Of a stretch of 25,548 nt of DNA, positions 13,983 through 21,380 are shown in pieces; position 1 is the stretch's first letter; every line of letters starts with the position of its first letter. The position numbers were made by a program, and so were the translations under genes. The notes under the pieces are model-generated. The model saw only the letters and a list, made by a program, of their open reading frames with translations. It had not been told where the DNA came from and made no database searches. This DNA is from Acidobacteriota bacterium (lineage in GTDB: Bacteria > Acidobacteriota > Terriglobia > Terriglobales > Acidobacteriaceae), in contig JAJZAL010000051.1 in NCBI GenBank assembly GCA_021799405.1, positions 1 through 25,548 on the forward strand, written 5' to 3'.

Positions 13983-15323
13983 TTATGAGAGCGACAATTC
14001 CCTGCCTCGGCGCATTATACGCAAATCTGCAAACGAATAGACGCCAATAAATATATAGGCAACGAAGGGCACCAAGTAAGCCAGCGCCTGACTGCCGGAA
14101 CTGTCCGCAATGTATCCCATGGCGAGAGGCATCAGAGCGCCTCCAACTATCGACATGACGATGACAGAGCCTCCGATTTTAGCGTACTCGCCGAGACCCC
14201 GGATGCCCTGCGCGAAGATTGTGGGATACATCAGGGACATGAAGAAGCTCGACAGCAGCAGCGTCCACACTCCGAACCAACCTGGGAAAAAGACCCCACC
14301 GGCAACGAGCAGTGTGTTTGCAATGCAATACACACCCATCAGCAGGCTGGGATGCACGTAACGCATGAGCCATGCGGAGAGAAATCTTCCAATACCGAAA
14401 GCCACCAGTGAGACGGTCAACAGGTAGCCGGCAGCCTTGTTCTGGTCCGGAGTATAGGTGACAACGTAAGGGATGAAGTAGCTCCAGGTACCAACCTGCG
14501 CGCCCACATAGGCAAATTGCGCCAGCACAGCCATGACGAAGTGCGGCTTGCGGAACAGGGCTGCGATACTGCCATGCTCGGAATTCTCCGCTTGTGAAGC
14601 GGTGAGGCTGTCAGGAAAGCGAGTCATCGCAATGAGCAGCAGCAGAATAAACGTGAAAGCGCTCAGGACAAGATACGGATTGGCCACGCGCAGAGTTTCG
14701 GAGTGCAGATAGGCCGCATAAGTATGGCTGGCCTTTTTGGCCGCAATCTGGGCGTTGTTGAGGTTGATGCCGGAGAAGATAAAGATCGTTCCGATCAGCA
14801 CGCCGGTGATAGAGCCGAGCGGATTGAAGGCCTGAGCAAGATTGAGACGGCGGGCTGCGCTGCGAGGATCGCCAAGCTGAGCGATGAACGGATTGGATGC
14901 GGTTTCAAGAAACGAGCAGCCGCTGGCGATGATGAAAAGCGCCGCGAGGAAAAAGGAATAGTTATTCGCCAGGGCGGCCGGCCAGAAGAGAAAAGCTCCG
15001 AGCGTGAAGAATGACAGGCCAATGAGGAAGCCCGACTTGTAGCCGAACTTCCGCATGATGAAGCCTGCCGGCAGTGCAAGAAAAAAGTATCCAAGGTAAA
15101 AAGCGAATTGCACGAGGCCGGCCTCGAGCCGTGTCATGACAAACGACTTCATGAACTGGCGAATGAGGACGTCGTTCAGGTTGTTGGGAATGGCCCAGAG
15201 AAAAAAGAGCGTGGTGATCAGGACAAATGGAATCGCCGTGGCGCGCGTCAGCAAAGGCGCATCCAGTCGATTTCCGGAGCAGTCATTTTGGGCGACAGAC
15301 GTAGGGTCGGCGGCGGGCAGCAT
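13983..15323 (-). CDS. fucP: FucP-type L-fucose:H+ symporter (MFS)
   Basis: This 446-residue, 12-segment permease aligns by eye with E. coli FucP. It shares FFLWAIPNNLNDVLIRQF (D51, equivalent to the substrate/proton Asp46), GLVQFAFYLGYF, LPAGFIMRKFGYKSG and SGCSFLETASNPFIAQLG (E140, equivalent to Glu135). LNLAQAFNPLGS continues the match. Both acidic residues needed for proton-coupled fucose uptake are kept. The first 28 residues are an extra cytoplasmic tail. GGAG for this start lies inside the end of the ADH gene, 13-14 bases away, which is a long spacer; the two genes are only 9 bp apart, so translational coupling is likely. It imports fucose released by the exported fucosidase on the other side of the regulator. 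Confidence 0.93.
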   Translation of the reverse strand: MLPAADPTSVAQNDCSGNRLDAPLLTRATAIPFVLITTLFFLWAIPNNLNDVLIRQFMKSFVMTRLEAGLVQFAFYLGYFFLALPAGFIMRKFGYKSGFLIGLSFFTLGAFLFWPAALANNYSFFLAALFIIASGCSFLETASNPFIAQLGDPRSAARRLNLAQAFNPLGSITGVLIGTIFIFSGINLNNAQIAAKKASHTYAAYLHSETLRVANPYLVLSAFTFILLLLIAMTRFPDSLTASQAENSEHGSIAALFRKPHFVMAVLAQFAYVGAQVGTWSYFIPYVVTYTPDQNKAAGYLLTVSLVAFGIGRFLSAWLMRYVHPSLLMGVYCIANTLLVAGGVFFPGWFGVWTLLLSSFFMSLMYPTIFAQGIRGLGEYAKIGGSVIVMSIVGGALMPLAMGYIADSSGSQALAYLVPFVAYIFIGVYSFADLRIMRRGRELSLS

Positions 15324-15332
15324 AGTTGGTAA

Positions 15333-16364
15333 TTATTCTCCGGAGGAACTCGAGTCAAGGTCGATCATGATCTTGCTGAATCGCGACGGCTGCGCGCTCC
15401 ACTGCTCGAAGATTCGCGGGGCGTCTTCGAGGGGCACGATCGAGCTGACAGCAGCGTCTACAGGGAATCGGCCGGCTTCGAGCATCTGAATCACGCTGCG
15501 AAAATCTTCAGGAAGTGCGTTGCGGGCGCCAAGGATATCGAGTTCCTTCTGCACAAAGAGCTTCGTTTCGTAGCAGACCGGCTCCTTTGCATAGCCAATG
15601 TAGACGACCCGCCCGGTGTAGGCCACCTCTTCCGCGGCGAGGCGAAAGGTATCGGGAGCACCGATGGCCTCGATCATCACATCGGGGCCGTGACCGCCGG
15701 TAAGCGTGCGGAGTTCCCGGCTCAGATTCTGCTGCTGAGCGTGGATGACATGCACGGCTCCAGCCTGTTTCGCGATGGCGAGTTTGGCATCGTCAACGTC
15801 GACGGCTATGGTCGTAGCACCTCGGAATGCCGATGCGGCCACTGCGCCGAGCCCGACGCCACCGCAGCCGAGAATGGCAACCATCTCACCCTGTGCGACG
15901 CGCCCGCGCGCGACGGCATGGAAGCCTACCGTCAACGGCTCGACAATGCACAGTTCTTTCAGGCTGAGCTTCGCCGGATGGAGACGGTCGATGGGAACAC
16001 AGAGGTATTCCGTCAGTGCGCCATCGCGCTGTACGCCGAGGGTCTGATTCGATTGACAGGCGTTGTTCCGGCCGCGCCGGCAGGAAGCGCATTGGCCGCA
16101 GCTCGTATACGGCGAAAGTGTCACATCCATGCCCACAGAGAAACGAGGGTGCGGGCCATCGAGTTCCATAATCGTGGCTGCGACTTCATGGCCCGGAACC
16201 CTGGGAAACGACACCATCGGATTGCGTCCGCGGAAGGAATTCAAATCGCTGCCGCAGAGACCTACGCGTCGAACCTTGAGTAATGCCTCGCCGGGTTTTC
16301 GAGCCGGTTCAGGGATTTGACGGATCGATGCCCGGCCCGGTTCCTGAAGAATGAGTGCTCTCAT
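15333..16364 (-). CDS. Zinc-dependent medium-chain alcohol dehydrogenase (sugar or sugar-acid type)
   Basis: This 343-residue protein has the classical MDR layout. Catalytic zinc ligands are C37 (GLCGSD), H59-E60 (GHE) and E142. Structural zinc cysteines are C89, C92, C95 and C103. A Rossmann motif GCGGVG is at 166-171, with acidic D189/D191 after beta-2 suggesting NAD+. It resembles the sorbitol/L-threonine dehydrogenase-like proteins found in sugar clusters. ATG 16364 is chosen because it overlaps the lactonase stop as ATGA, indicating tight coupling; the frame extends upstream to 16472 without an SD. In the pathway it could oxidise L-fucose or 2-keto-3-deoxy-L-fuconate, or a related sugar such as L-galactose or D-arabinose. 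Two SDRs in the other operon could do the same steps, so its exact role is unresolved. Confidence 0.88.
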   Translation of the reverse strand: MRALILQEPGRASIRQIPEPARKPGEALLKVRRVGLCGSDLNSFRGRNPMVSFPRVPGHEVAATIMELDGPHPRFSVGMDVTLSPYTSCGQCASCRRGRNNACQSNQTLGVQRDGALTEYLCVPIDRLHPAKLSLKELCIVEPLTVGFHAVARGRVAQGEMVAILGCGGVGLGAVAASAFRGATTIAVDVDDAKLAIAKQAGAVHVIHAQQQNLSRELRTLTGGHGPDVMIEAIGAPDTFRLAAEEVAYTGRVVYIGYAKEPVCYETKLFVQKELDILGARNALPEDFRSVIQMLEAGRFPVDAAVSSIVPLEDAPRIFEQWSAQPSRFSKIMIDLDSSSSGE

Positions 16365-17206
16365 ACTGACTGGCCTTTCAACCTGTAAATACGCGCCGCG
16401 TTTGCTCCGAAGATGTTTTCCTGCTCTGTGGCAGACAGCGCTGATGTCCATTGCCGCAAGGTTTGCCACCATTGCTGATAGCCGGCGGCGACGGTACAGA
16501 CAGGCCAGTCAGAACCGGCCAGCAGCCTCTGTGGGCCAAAACACTCCAGCGCAGTTTCCAGGTACGGTATGAGGTCGTGAAGCGACCAGTTCTGCCAGTC
16601 GGCCTCCGTCACCATGCCACTGACTTTACACACGACATTAGGGCGCTGAGCGAGCTCCCAAAGGCTTTCCCGCCAGGGAGACAACTCCTGTTGCGCGATC
16701 TTCGGCTTGGCGAGATGGTCGAGAACAAAGACCTGGTTGGGATGTTGGTCAACGAGTTGGACCGCCATGGGGAGATGCCGGGCGTAGATCAGAATGTCAT
16801 AGACAAGGCTGGTTCGTGCGAGTTCTTTGAGACCGCGCTGAAAGCCTTCGTGGAGTGCATACCCTTCGTCCGGTTCATCCTGCAAGACATGGCGCAGACC
16901 CTTCAACCTGCCATCACAACAAAGCTCTTCCAGGACTCGTGGGAACTCATGGCTGGCTATCGGCGCCCACCCAACCACTCCAGCAATGAAGGGATGTTCG
17001 CGTGCCAGATCGAGCAGCCATCGGGTCTCTTCGAGCGTCTGGCGTGCCTGTACGGCGACCGTGGCATGCACTTTGGCCGCGCTGATTTCAGCCTGCAAAT
17101 CTGCAGGCAGAAAGTCGCGGCGCAGCGCCCGCATCTTGTCGTCGATCCAGCCATACTCAGTGGTGGTGTAGCGCCAGAGATGATGGTGTGCATCGATGCA
17201 ACGCAT
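16361..17206 (-). CDS. Amidohydrolase-type lactonase, probable L-fucono-1,5-lactonase
   Basis: This 281-residue protein is a member of the COG3618 amidohydrolase group (TIM-barrel, L-fuconolactonase and relatives). The metal motif is DAHHHLW (5-11) at the N-terminus. GLRHVLQDEPDE, VLDHLAKP and CKVSGMVTE lie mid-barrel, and the C-terminal GSDWPVC carries the conserved aspartate. GxSDWP, LDHLAKP and KVSG are diagnostic for the family. The enzyme opens L-fucono-1,5-lactone to L-fuconate. AGGAG 9 bases upstream of ATG 17206 supports the start. It is the first gene of the minus operon with the ADH (4-base overlap), FucP and the RbsD-like protein. Substrate assignment is from context. Confidence 0.88.
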   Translation of the reverse strand: MRCIDAHHHLWRYTTTEYGWIDDKMRALRRDFLPADLQAEISAAKVHATVAVQARQTLEETRWLLDLAREHPFIAGVVGWAPIASHEFPRVLEELCCDGRLKGLRHVLQDEPDEGYALHEGFQRGLKELARTSLVYDILIYARHLPMAVQLVDQHPNQVFVLDHLAKPKIAQQELSPWRESLWELAQRPNVVCKVSGMVTEADWQNWSLHDLIPYLETALECFGPQRLLAGSDWPVCTVAAGYQQWWQTLRQWTSALSATEQENIFGANAARIYRLKGQSV

Positions 17207-17264
17207 ATGACTCGACTCCTAAGATTGCTCGTTCGCTCAGCCACTCGCAGCAAAACCCAGCAAG

Positions 17265-17296
17265 GTGATTATCACTGGAGCTGTTTTCGGCGTGAA
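17265..17296 (-). promoter_or_regulatory. Candidate promoter of the minus fucose operon with overlapping 11-bp palindrome
   Basis: Read on the minus strand, -35 TTCACG (17296 to 17291) and -10 GATAAT (17273 to 17268, 5 of 6 consensus) are separated by 17 bp. The -10 sits inside a perfect palindrome GTGAT-T-ATCAC (17265-17275), a reasonable operator. The leader would be about 55 bases, ending in AGGAG and the lactonase ATG. Confidence 0.5.
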
Positions 17297-17323
17297 GGCG
17301 GATTTCGGCGGTCCAGATGCGAG

Positions 17324-17347
17324 TTTACGTTACAGGAAACGTTAAAT
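17324..17347. promoter_or_regulatory. Repeated CGTTA element between the fucose operons
   Basis: ACGTTA occurs twice as a direct repeat (17327-17332 and 17339-17344); the second copy contains the CG-centred palindrome AACGTT (17338-17343). CGTTA-type half sites also flank the fucosidase promoter (18521-18527 and, inverted, 18628-18634). LacI-family operators are often CG-centred, so this is a candidate site for the adjacent regulator, but the match is modest. Confidence 0.3.
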
Positions 17348-17420
17348 GGCTGACAAGGCAGCTGCCGGAAACCCGGGAAATGAAGTGACGGAACGGCTTC
17401 TCTCCGCAGCCAAGGGGCTG

Positions 17421-17426
17421 TATAGT
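17421..17426 (+). promoter_or_regulatory. Candidate -10 box of the LacI-family gene
   Basis: TATAGT (5 of 6 consensus) ends 7 bases before the A of the ATG at 17434, so transcription would start at or next to the start codon. No SD is visible and no good -35 is seen at 17-bp spacing. This would make a leaderless transcript. Confidence 0.35.
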
Positions 17427-17433
17427 TCGGTAC

Positions 17434-18483
17434 ATGGCAGTTCGCCTGAAAGACATTGCGCAGGATCTGGGCCTTTCGGTCGTCACTATTTCCAAGGCTC
17501 TGCGGAATCATCCGGATATTGCCGAAGAGACGCGCAAGCGGGTTCTGCGGCGGGTTCGCGAACTGGACTACCAGCCGAACCTGATGGCGCGCAGTCTGGT
17601 TACGGGCCGCAGCTACCTGATCGGACTTGTGGTTCCGGGGCTCATGCACCCATTCTTTGCCGAGGTTGCAAGATCGCTTTCTTCCGTCATCGGAAGACAT
17701 GGATACTCATTGATCCTTTCCTCTTCAGAAGAGGATCCGGACATGGAAGCGCGAGAAATGCAACAGTTGACAGCCCGTCGACTGGACGCACTGGTGATCG
17801 CGTCGTCCGGGACTGGAAGAACTGCGTTCGAGAGACTGGAAAGCCACGGCGTGCCATATGTACTGATCGACCGCGAAATCCCAGGGCTAGCCGCGAATTT
17901 TGTGGGCGTGGACGATGAAGCAGTGGGACGGATTGCCACGGAGCACCTGATCGAACAAGGTTATCGCCGAGTGGCCCACATTCGCGGGAGGGACAACAGC
18001 ACCGGCATGCGGCGCTTCGAAGGCTACCGGCAAGCGCTTCTGGGCAACGGCCTGAAATATTCGGAAAACCTGGTGGTCGCACGCTCCACGGTGGATATTG
18101 ACAGCGTGCGGATGGGCGCTGAGGCGATGCGCATTTTATTGCGGCAAAAACCGCGGCCTGATGCGGTATTTGCCTACAATGACCCGCTCGCCATTGGAGC
18201 CATGGATGCGATTCTCGATGCCGGACTGAGGATTCCGCAGGACATTGCGATTGTCGGATGCGGCAACCTGCACTACAACAGATCCCTGAGAGTGCCGCTT
18301 TCCAGCATCGATCAGCGAAGCTCGATGATCGGAGAACGCACGGCAAGAATTCTTCTGCGCGCCATTGAAGCAAAAGCCAAGCCTCGCCCGGTAAGCGTCA
18401 TTCTGGACCCGTCGCTTGTGGTCCGGGAATCAAGCCGTCGCGCCACTGCTGCGAGGACAAATGGCGAGCGAGCGCGTCGATGA
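17434..18483 (+). CDS. LacI-family transcriptional regulator of the fucose locus
   Basis: This 349-residue protein has the full LacI layout. An N-terminal helix-turn-helix (VRLKDIAQDLGLSVVTISKALRN, residues 3-25) is followed by the hinge helix (LDYQPNLMARSLVTGRS, about 46-62). The periplasmic-binding-like effector domain includes GLVVPGLMHPFFAEV, YVLIDRE, DDEAVGRIATEHLIEQGYRRVAHIRG and AIGAMDAILDAGLRIPQDIAIVGCGN. Such proteins repress until a sugar or sugar acid binds. It lies between the divergent fucose operons, so L-fucose or an intermediate such as fuconate is the likely effector. The start is fixed by the HTH; no SD is present. Residues after 335 are a basic tail. It converges on nothing; the fucosidase operon with its own promoter follows 162 bp later. 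Confidence 0.93.
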   Translation: MAVRLKDIAQDLGLSVVTISKALRNHPDIAEETRKRVLRRVRELDYQPNLMARSLVTGRSYLIGLVVPGLMHPFFAEVARSLSSVIGRHGYSLILSSSEEDPDMEAREMQQLTARRLDALVIASSGTGRTAFERLESHGVPYVLIDREIPGLAANFVGVDDEAVGRIATEHLIEQGYRRVAHIRGRDNSTGMRRFEGYRQALLGNGLKYSENLVVARSTVDIDSVRMGAEAMRILLRQKPRPDAVFAYNDPLAIGAMDAILDAGLRIPQDIAIVGCGNLHYNRSLRVPLSSIDQRSSMIGERTARILLRAIEAKAKPRPVSVILDPSLVVRESSRRATAARTNGERARR

Positions 18484-18520
18484 CCGGGGAGAAGAACAGG
18501 CGCAGCAATCCTGAATTTTT

Positions 18521-18566
18521 ATCGTTAACTGTAGCGATTGACAATGCCGGCGCTCGCCGCTATTCT
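18521..18566 (+). promoter_or_regulatory. Sigma70 promoter of the fucosidase operon with operator-like palindrome
   Basis: A perfect -35 TTGACA (18538-18543), a 17-bp spacer and -10 TATTCT (18561-18566, 4 of 6) form a good housekeeping promoter, predicted start near 18573. An imperfect inverted repeat ATCGTTA-ACTG-TAGCGAT (18521-18538) abuts the -35 box, where a LacI-type repressor could block RNA polymerase. A TAACGAT copy (18628-18634) lies just before the SD of the fucosidase gene. Confidence 0.6.
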
Positions 18567-18645
18567 CGCAACGTCAGTAAGGGACGCGCTTTGAACTGCT
18601 TCTATGTTTTTACCCAAATTCCAGCCGTAACGATAAGGAGAATCC

Positions 18646-20451
18646 ATGCAGCGTAGGGACTTCTGCAAACTGGTGGCTGCCGCAGCCGCTTCGGCGGCAT
18701 TGCCGCTTCACGCCCAGACACCGGAGGAATCGCTGTCGGAGTTGCCTGCCGGGTTTGACAAGCTCACGGAAGATTACGCCCAGTTCTGCGCAAAGTCGCC
18801 GCAGGAGCGGGTGTTTTACGCGCTGGTCAACGGACGGATCGTTGAACAGAGGCTGGACGATGCAACTTGGCATCCGACCGGGTGGGGCAAGCCACCGGCG
18901 CTGCCAATCCCCGGGGGCTCGTGGGATGGCGTCCCGATGCGATCGCCGATTGCGGGCCTGAATGGAGATGGGCCGTACAAGCCGACATGGGACTCTCTGC
19001 TGCAGTACGACGCGCCCGAGTGGTATCGCGACGCAAAGTTCGGCATCTGGGCGCACTGGAGTCCGCAGTGCGTTCCGGAGGATGGCGATTGGTATGCGCG
19101 CAATATGTACATCCAGGGTTCCGCGCAGAACAAGTACCAGTTAGAGCACTACGGGCCGCCATCAAAATTCGGGTACAAGGATCTGTGCGCGCAGTGGACG
19201 TTGCTGAACTGGGATCCGGAGGGGCTGATCAACCGGTATGAGAAGGCCGGCGCTCGATTCTTCATTGCTCTGGCCAATCACCACGACGGATTCGACACGT
19301 GGGCGTCAAAGCACCAACCCTGGAACGCGGGCGCAATCGGCCCGCATAGGGATGTTGTGGGCACCTGGGCTGCCGCGGCTCGCAAGCGCGGCATGCGACT
19401 GGGCGTGACCGTGCACCAGGCACGCAACTGGTGGTGGTTCCAACCGTCGCACGGAGCCGATAAGACAGGACCGCTGGCCGGTGTGCCCTACGATGGCGAC
19501 CTTTACACGGCGGAGGGCAAGGATCAGTGGTGGCAAGGGCTGAATCCGCAGCGGCTCTACAACGTAAAGCATCCGTATGATGCACTTCCGGATATTTCCT
19601 ACGTGAAGAATTTCTACGATCGCACGAGGGACTTGATCGATCAGCACAATCCTGACCTGCTTTACTTCGACAATCCGAGGGTACCGCTGGGCTGGGGCGG
19701 CATGAACCTGGCTGCCTATTTCTACAATCACAACCTGGCAACGCACGGCGGCAAGATGGAGGCTGTGCTCACCGGCAAGATGATGCCTCCCCGTTTGCGG
19801 AAGGCGCTGGTTGCCGATATTGAAAGAGGCATTGCCAGCAGTATTCTGCCTCATGCCTGGCAGTCGGAAACTTGCATTGGGCAGTGGCACTATTTGCGCA
19901 GCCTGTACGAGCAGCCGGGCGAGTATGGCGGGTATATGCATCCGCGCGATGTGATTCACTGGTTGGTGGATGTGGTCAGCAAGAACGGCACGTTCATCCT
20001 GAATATCCCCGGCAAGCCGGACGGAACCATCGACAGCAAGGAAATTGCCGTGCTCGACAAGATCACGGACTGGATGCAGGTGAATGGAGACGCCCTGTAT
20101 GCGACGCGGCCATGGAAAACTTTTGGCGAAGGCCCAAACATGATCAAGGCCGGATCGTTCCAGGGCAACAGCATCAGCAAGCTGAATGCACAGGACGTCC
20201 GCTTCACGCGCAACAAGACGAATACCGTGATCTATGCCATCTTCATGGGTTGGCCCACCGGAGAAACAGTCATCCAGTCTCTGGGAACCTCGGCAGCAAC
20301 CAATCCCGGTAAGATTGAAAATGTGCAGCTGCTCGGGACCGACGAGCGCGTTCGGTGGCACCAGCGCGCCGATGGGTTGCATGTCGAGCTACCGACGCAC
20401 TATCAACCCAAGGTCGATTTTGCTGCATCCCTCAGAATCGCCCTTGCCTGA
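18646..20451 (+). CDS. Tat-exported GH29 alpha-L-fucosidase
   Basis: This 601-residue protein starts with a twin-arginine signal (MQRRDFCKLVAAAAASAALPLHA), so it is exported folded. The catalytic barrel follows: WYRDAKFGIWAHWSPQCVP (about 127-145; FGIFxHWG in GH29), ARFFIALANHHDGFDTW (about 205-221, HHDGF motif) and RGMRLGVTVHQARNW. NPDLLYFDN then carries the candidate nucleophile D342, and the domain ends with NGTFILNIPGKPDGTI. These are hallmark GH29 motifs. The C-terminal 130 residues form a beta-sandwich-like domain. The enzyme releases L-fucose from glycans or plant xyloglucan-type material outside the cytoplasm. AAGGAG lies 6 bases before the ATG. The gene heads an operon with the FAH, UxaA and SDR genes (61-bp gap to the next). 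Natural linkage preference cannot be read from the sequence. Confidence 0.93.
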   Translation: MQRRDFCKLVAAAAASAALPLHAQTPEESLSELPAGFDKLTEDYAQFCAKSPQERVFYALVNGRIVEQRLDDATWHPTGWGKPPALPIPGGSWDGVPMRSPIAGLNGDGPYKPTWDSLLQYDAPEWYRDAKFGIWAHWSPQCVPEDGDWYARNMYIQGSAQNKYQLEHYGPPSKFGYKDLCAQWTLLNWDPEGLINRYEKAGARFFIALANHHDGFDTWASKHQPWNAGAIGPHRDVVGTWAAAARKRGMRLGVTVHQARNWWWFQPSHGADKTGPLAGVPYDGDLYTAEGKDQWWQGLNPQRLYNVKHPYDALPDISYVKNFYDRTRDLIDQHNPDLLYFDNPRVPLGWGGMNLAAYFYNHNLATHGGKMEAVLTGKMMPPRLRKALVADIERGIASSILPHAWQSETCIGQWHYLRSLYEQPGEYGGYMHPRDVIHWLVDVVSKNGTFILNIPGKPDGTIDSKEIAVLDKITDWMQVNGDALYATRPWKTFGEGPNMIKAGSFQGNSISKLNAQDVRFTRNKTNTVIYAIFMGWPTGETVIQSLGTSAATNPGKIENVQLLGTDERVRWHQRADGLHVELPTHYQPKVDFAASLRIALA

Positions 20452-20511
20452 AAGGACGATCGGACCGGCGAAATCAGAGATGAATCACAATCAAAAAGGA
20501 ACTCAGGATCA

Positions 20512-21366
20512 ATGCGTCTGGTGAACTTCAAGAGAGACGCCGAAACAAAATTCGGCGTCGAGCGTGATGGATTTGTTTTTCCGCTGGCCGCGGCCGGTTA
20601 TGACAGCGACGCGACTTTTATTGCCGGTGGAGAAGACGCACTTGCCGCGGCCCGCGAAGTGCTTGCAGACAGCGGAGCAAAAAGGTTTGCGCTGGGCGAG
20701 GTGCAACTGCTTGCCCCAGTGACACAGCCTGGCAAAATTCTGTGCGTTGGCCTGAATTACCGCGACCACGCGGTTGAGTCGGGGATGGAAATACCGAAAG
20801 TGCCCACGGTGTTCTTGAAGCTTCCCAATGCAGTCACGGGGCCCGGAGCGGATATCGTGCTGCCAGCCAACTCAACCCAGCCGGATTATGAGGCTGAACT
20901 GGCCGCCGTGATCGGCAAGGGGGGCAAAGATATCCGCGCAGAAGACTGGGAGCAGCACATCCTGGGATACACGATTCTGAACGACGTTAGCGCACGCGAC
21001 GTGCAGCTGGCGACCTCGCAGTGGACGCTTGGTAAGAGTTTCAACACGTTTTGTCCGATGGGGCCGGCAATTGTAACGAAGGACGAGGTGCGCGATCCGC
21101 ACGCGCTCGACATTCAGTTGGCAATCAACGGCGAAACGTTGCAGCACTCCAATACGCGCGAGCTGATTTTCAAATTGCCGCAGCTGATTGCGCACCTTTC
21201 GGCGATTGTGCCGCTGGAGCCGGGGGATATCATCAGCACGGGAACGCCGGCAGGGGTGGGGTTGGGACGCGAACCCAAGCGCTGGCTTAAGCCCGGCGAG
21301 GAGATTGTGATCACCATCGACGGCATCGGTCAGTTAAGGAATCGCACGGTCGCGGCGTCAGCCTGA
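20512..21366 (+). CDS. FAH-family hydrolase, probable 2,4-diketo-3-deoxy-L-fuconate hydrolase
   Basis: This 284-residue protein has the fumarylacetoacetate hydrolase fold. GKILCVGLNYRDHA is followed by metal ligands E127 and E129 (DYEAELAAVIGK) and D158 (NDVSARD). KSFNTFCPMGPAIV and the closing DIISTGTPAGVG complete the signature. Family members split 1,3-diketo acids. Next to fucose genes, cleavage of 2,4-diketo-3-deoxy-L-fuconate to pyruvate and L-lactate is the expected reaction, as in Xanthomonas- and Burkholderia-type pathways. An AAAAGGA SD precedes the ATG by about 9 bases. It lies 61 bp after the fucosidase gene and 14 bp before the UxaA-family gene. Hydrolysis of the rhamnose-derived analogue is a possible alternative. 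Confidence 0.88.
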   Translation: MRLVNFKRDAETKFGVERDGFVFPLAAAGYDSDATFIAGGEDALAAAREVLADSGAKRFALGEVQLLAPVTQPGKILCVGLNYRDHAVESGMEIPKVPTVFLKLPNAVTGPGADIVLPANSTQPDYEAELAAVIGKGGKDIRAEDWEQHILGYTILNDVSARDVQLATSQWTLGKSFNTFCPMGPAIVTKDEVRDPHALDIQLAINGETLQHSNTRELIFKLPQLIAHLSAIVPLEPGDIISTGTPAGVGLGREPKRWLKPGEEIVITIDGIGQLRNRTVAASA

Positions 21367-21380
21367 GACCAGACAGAAAG

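Noticed and set aside
17265..17275. GTGAT-T-ATCAC as a ninth CRP/FNR site
   Set aside because: The half-sites are separated differently (GTGA-N3-TCAC), so it does not fit the N6 spacing of the eight copies. Kept only as a possible LacI-type operator.
16451..17353. 300-codon plus-strand open frame opposite the lactonase gene
   Set aside because: It is antisense to the amidohydrolase motifs and would run into the divergent control region; no SD or domain.
19306..20382. Long minus-strand open frame opposite the fucosidase gene
   Set aside because: The opposite strand encodes GH29 motifs throughout; the antisense product has no family resemblance or start signals.
21297..21315. GTGATCACCATCGA near the end of the FAH gene as a palindrome copy
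   Set aside because: Second half-site reads TCGA rather than TCAC at the required spacing, and it lies inside a coding region.
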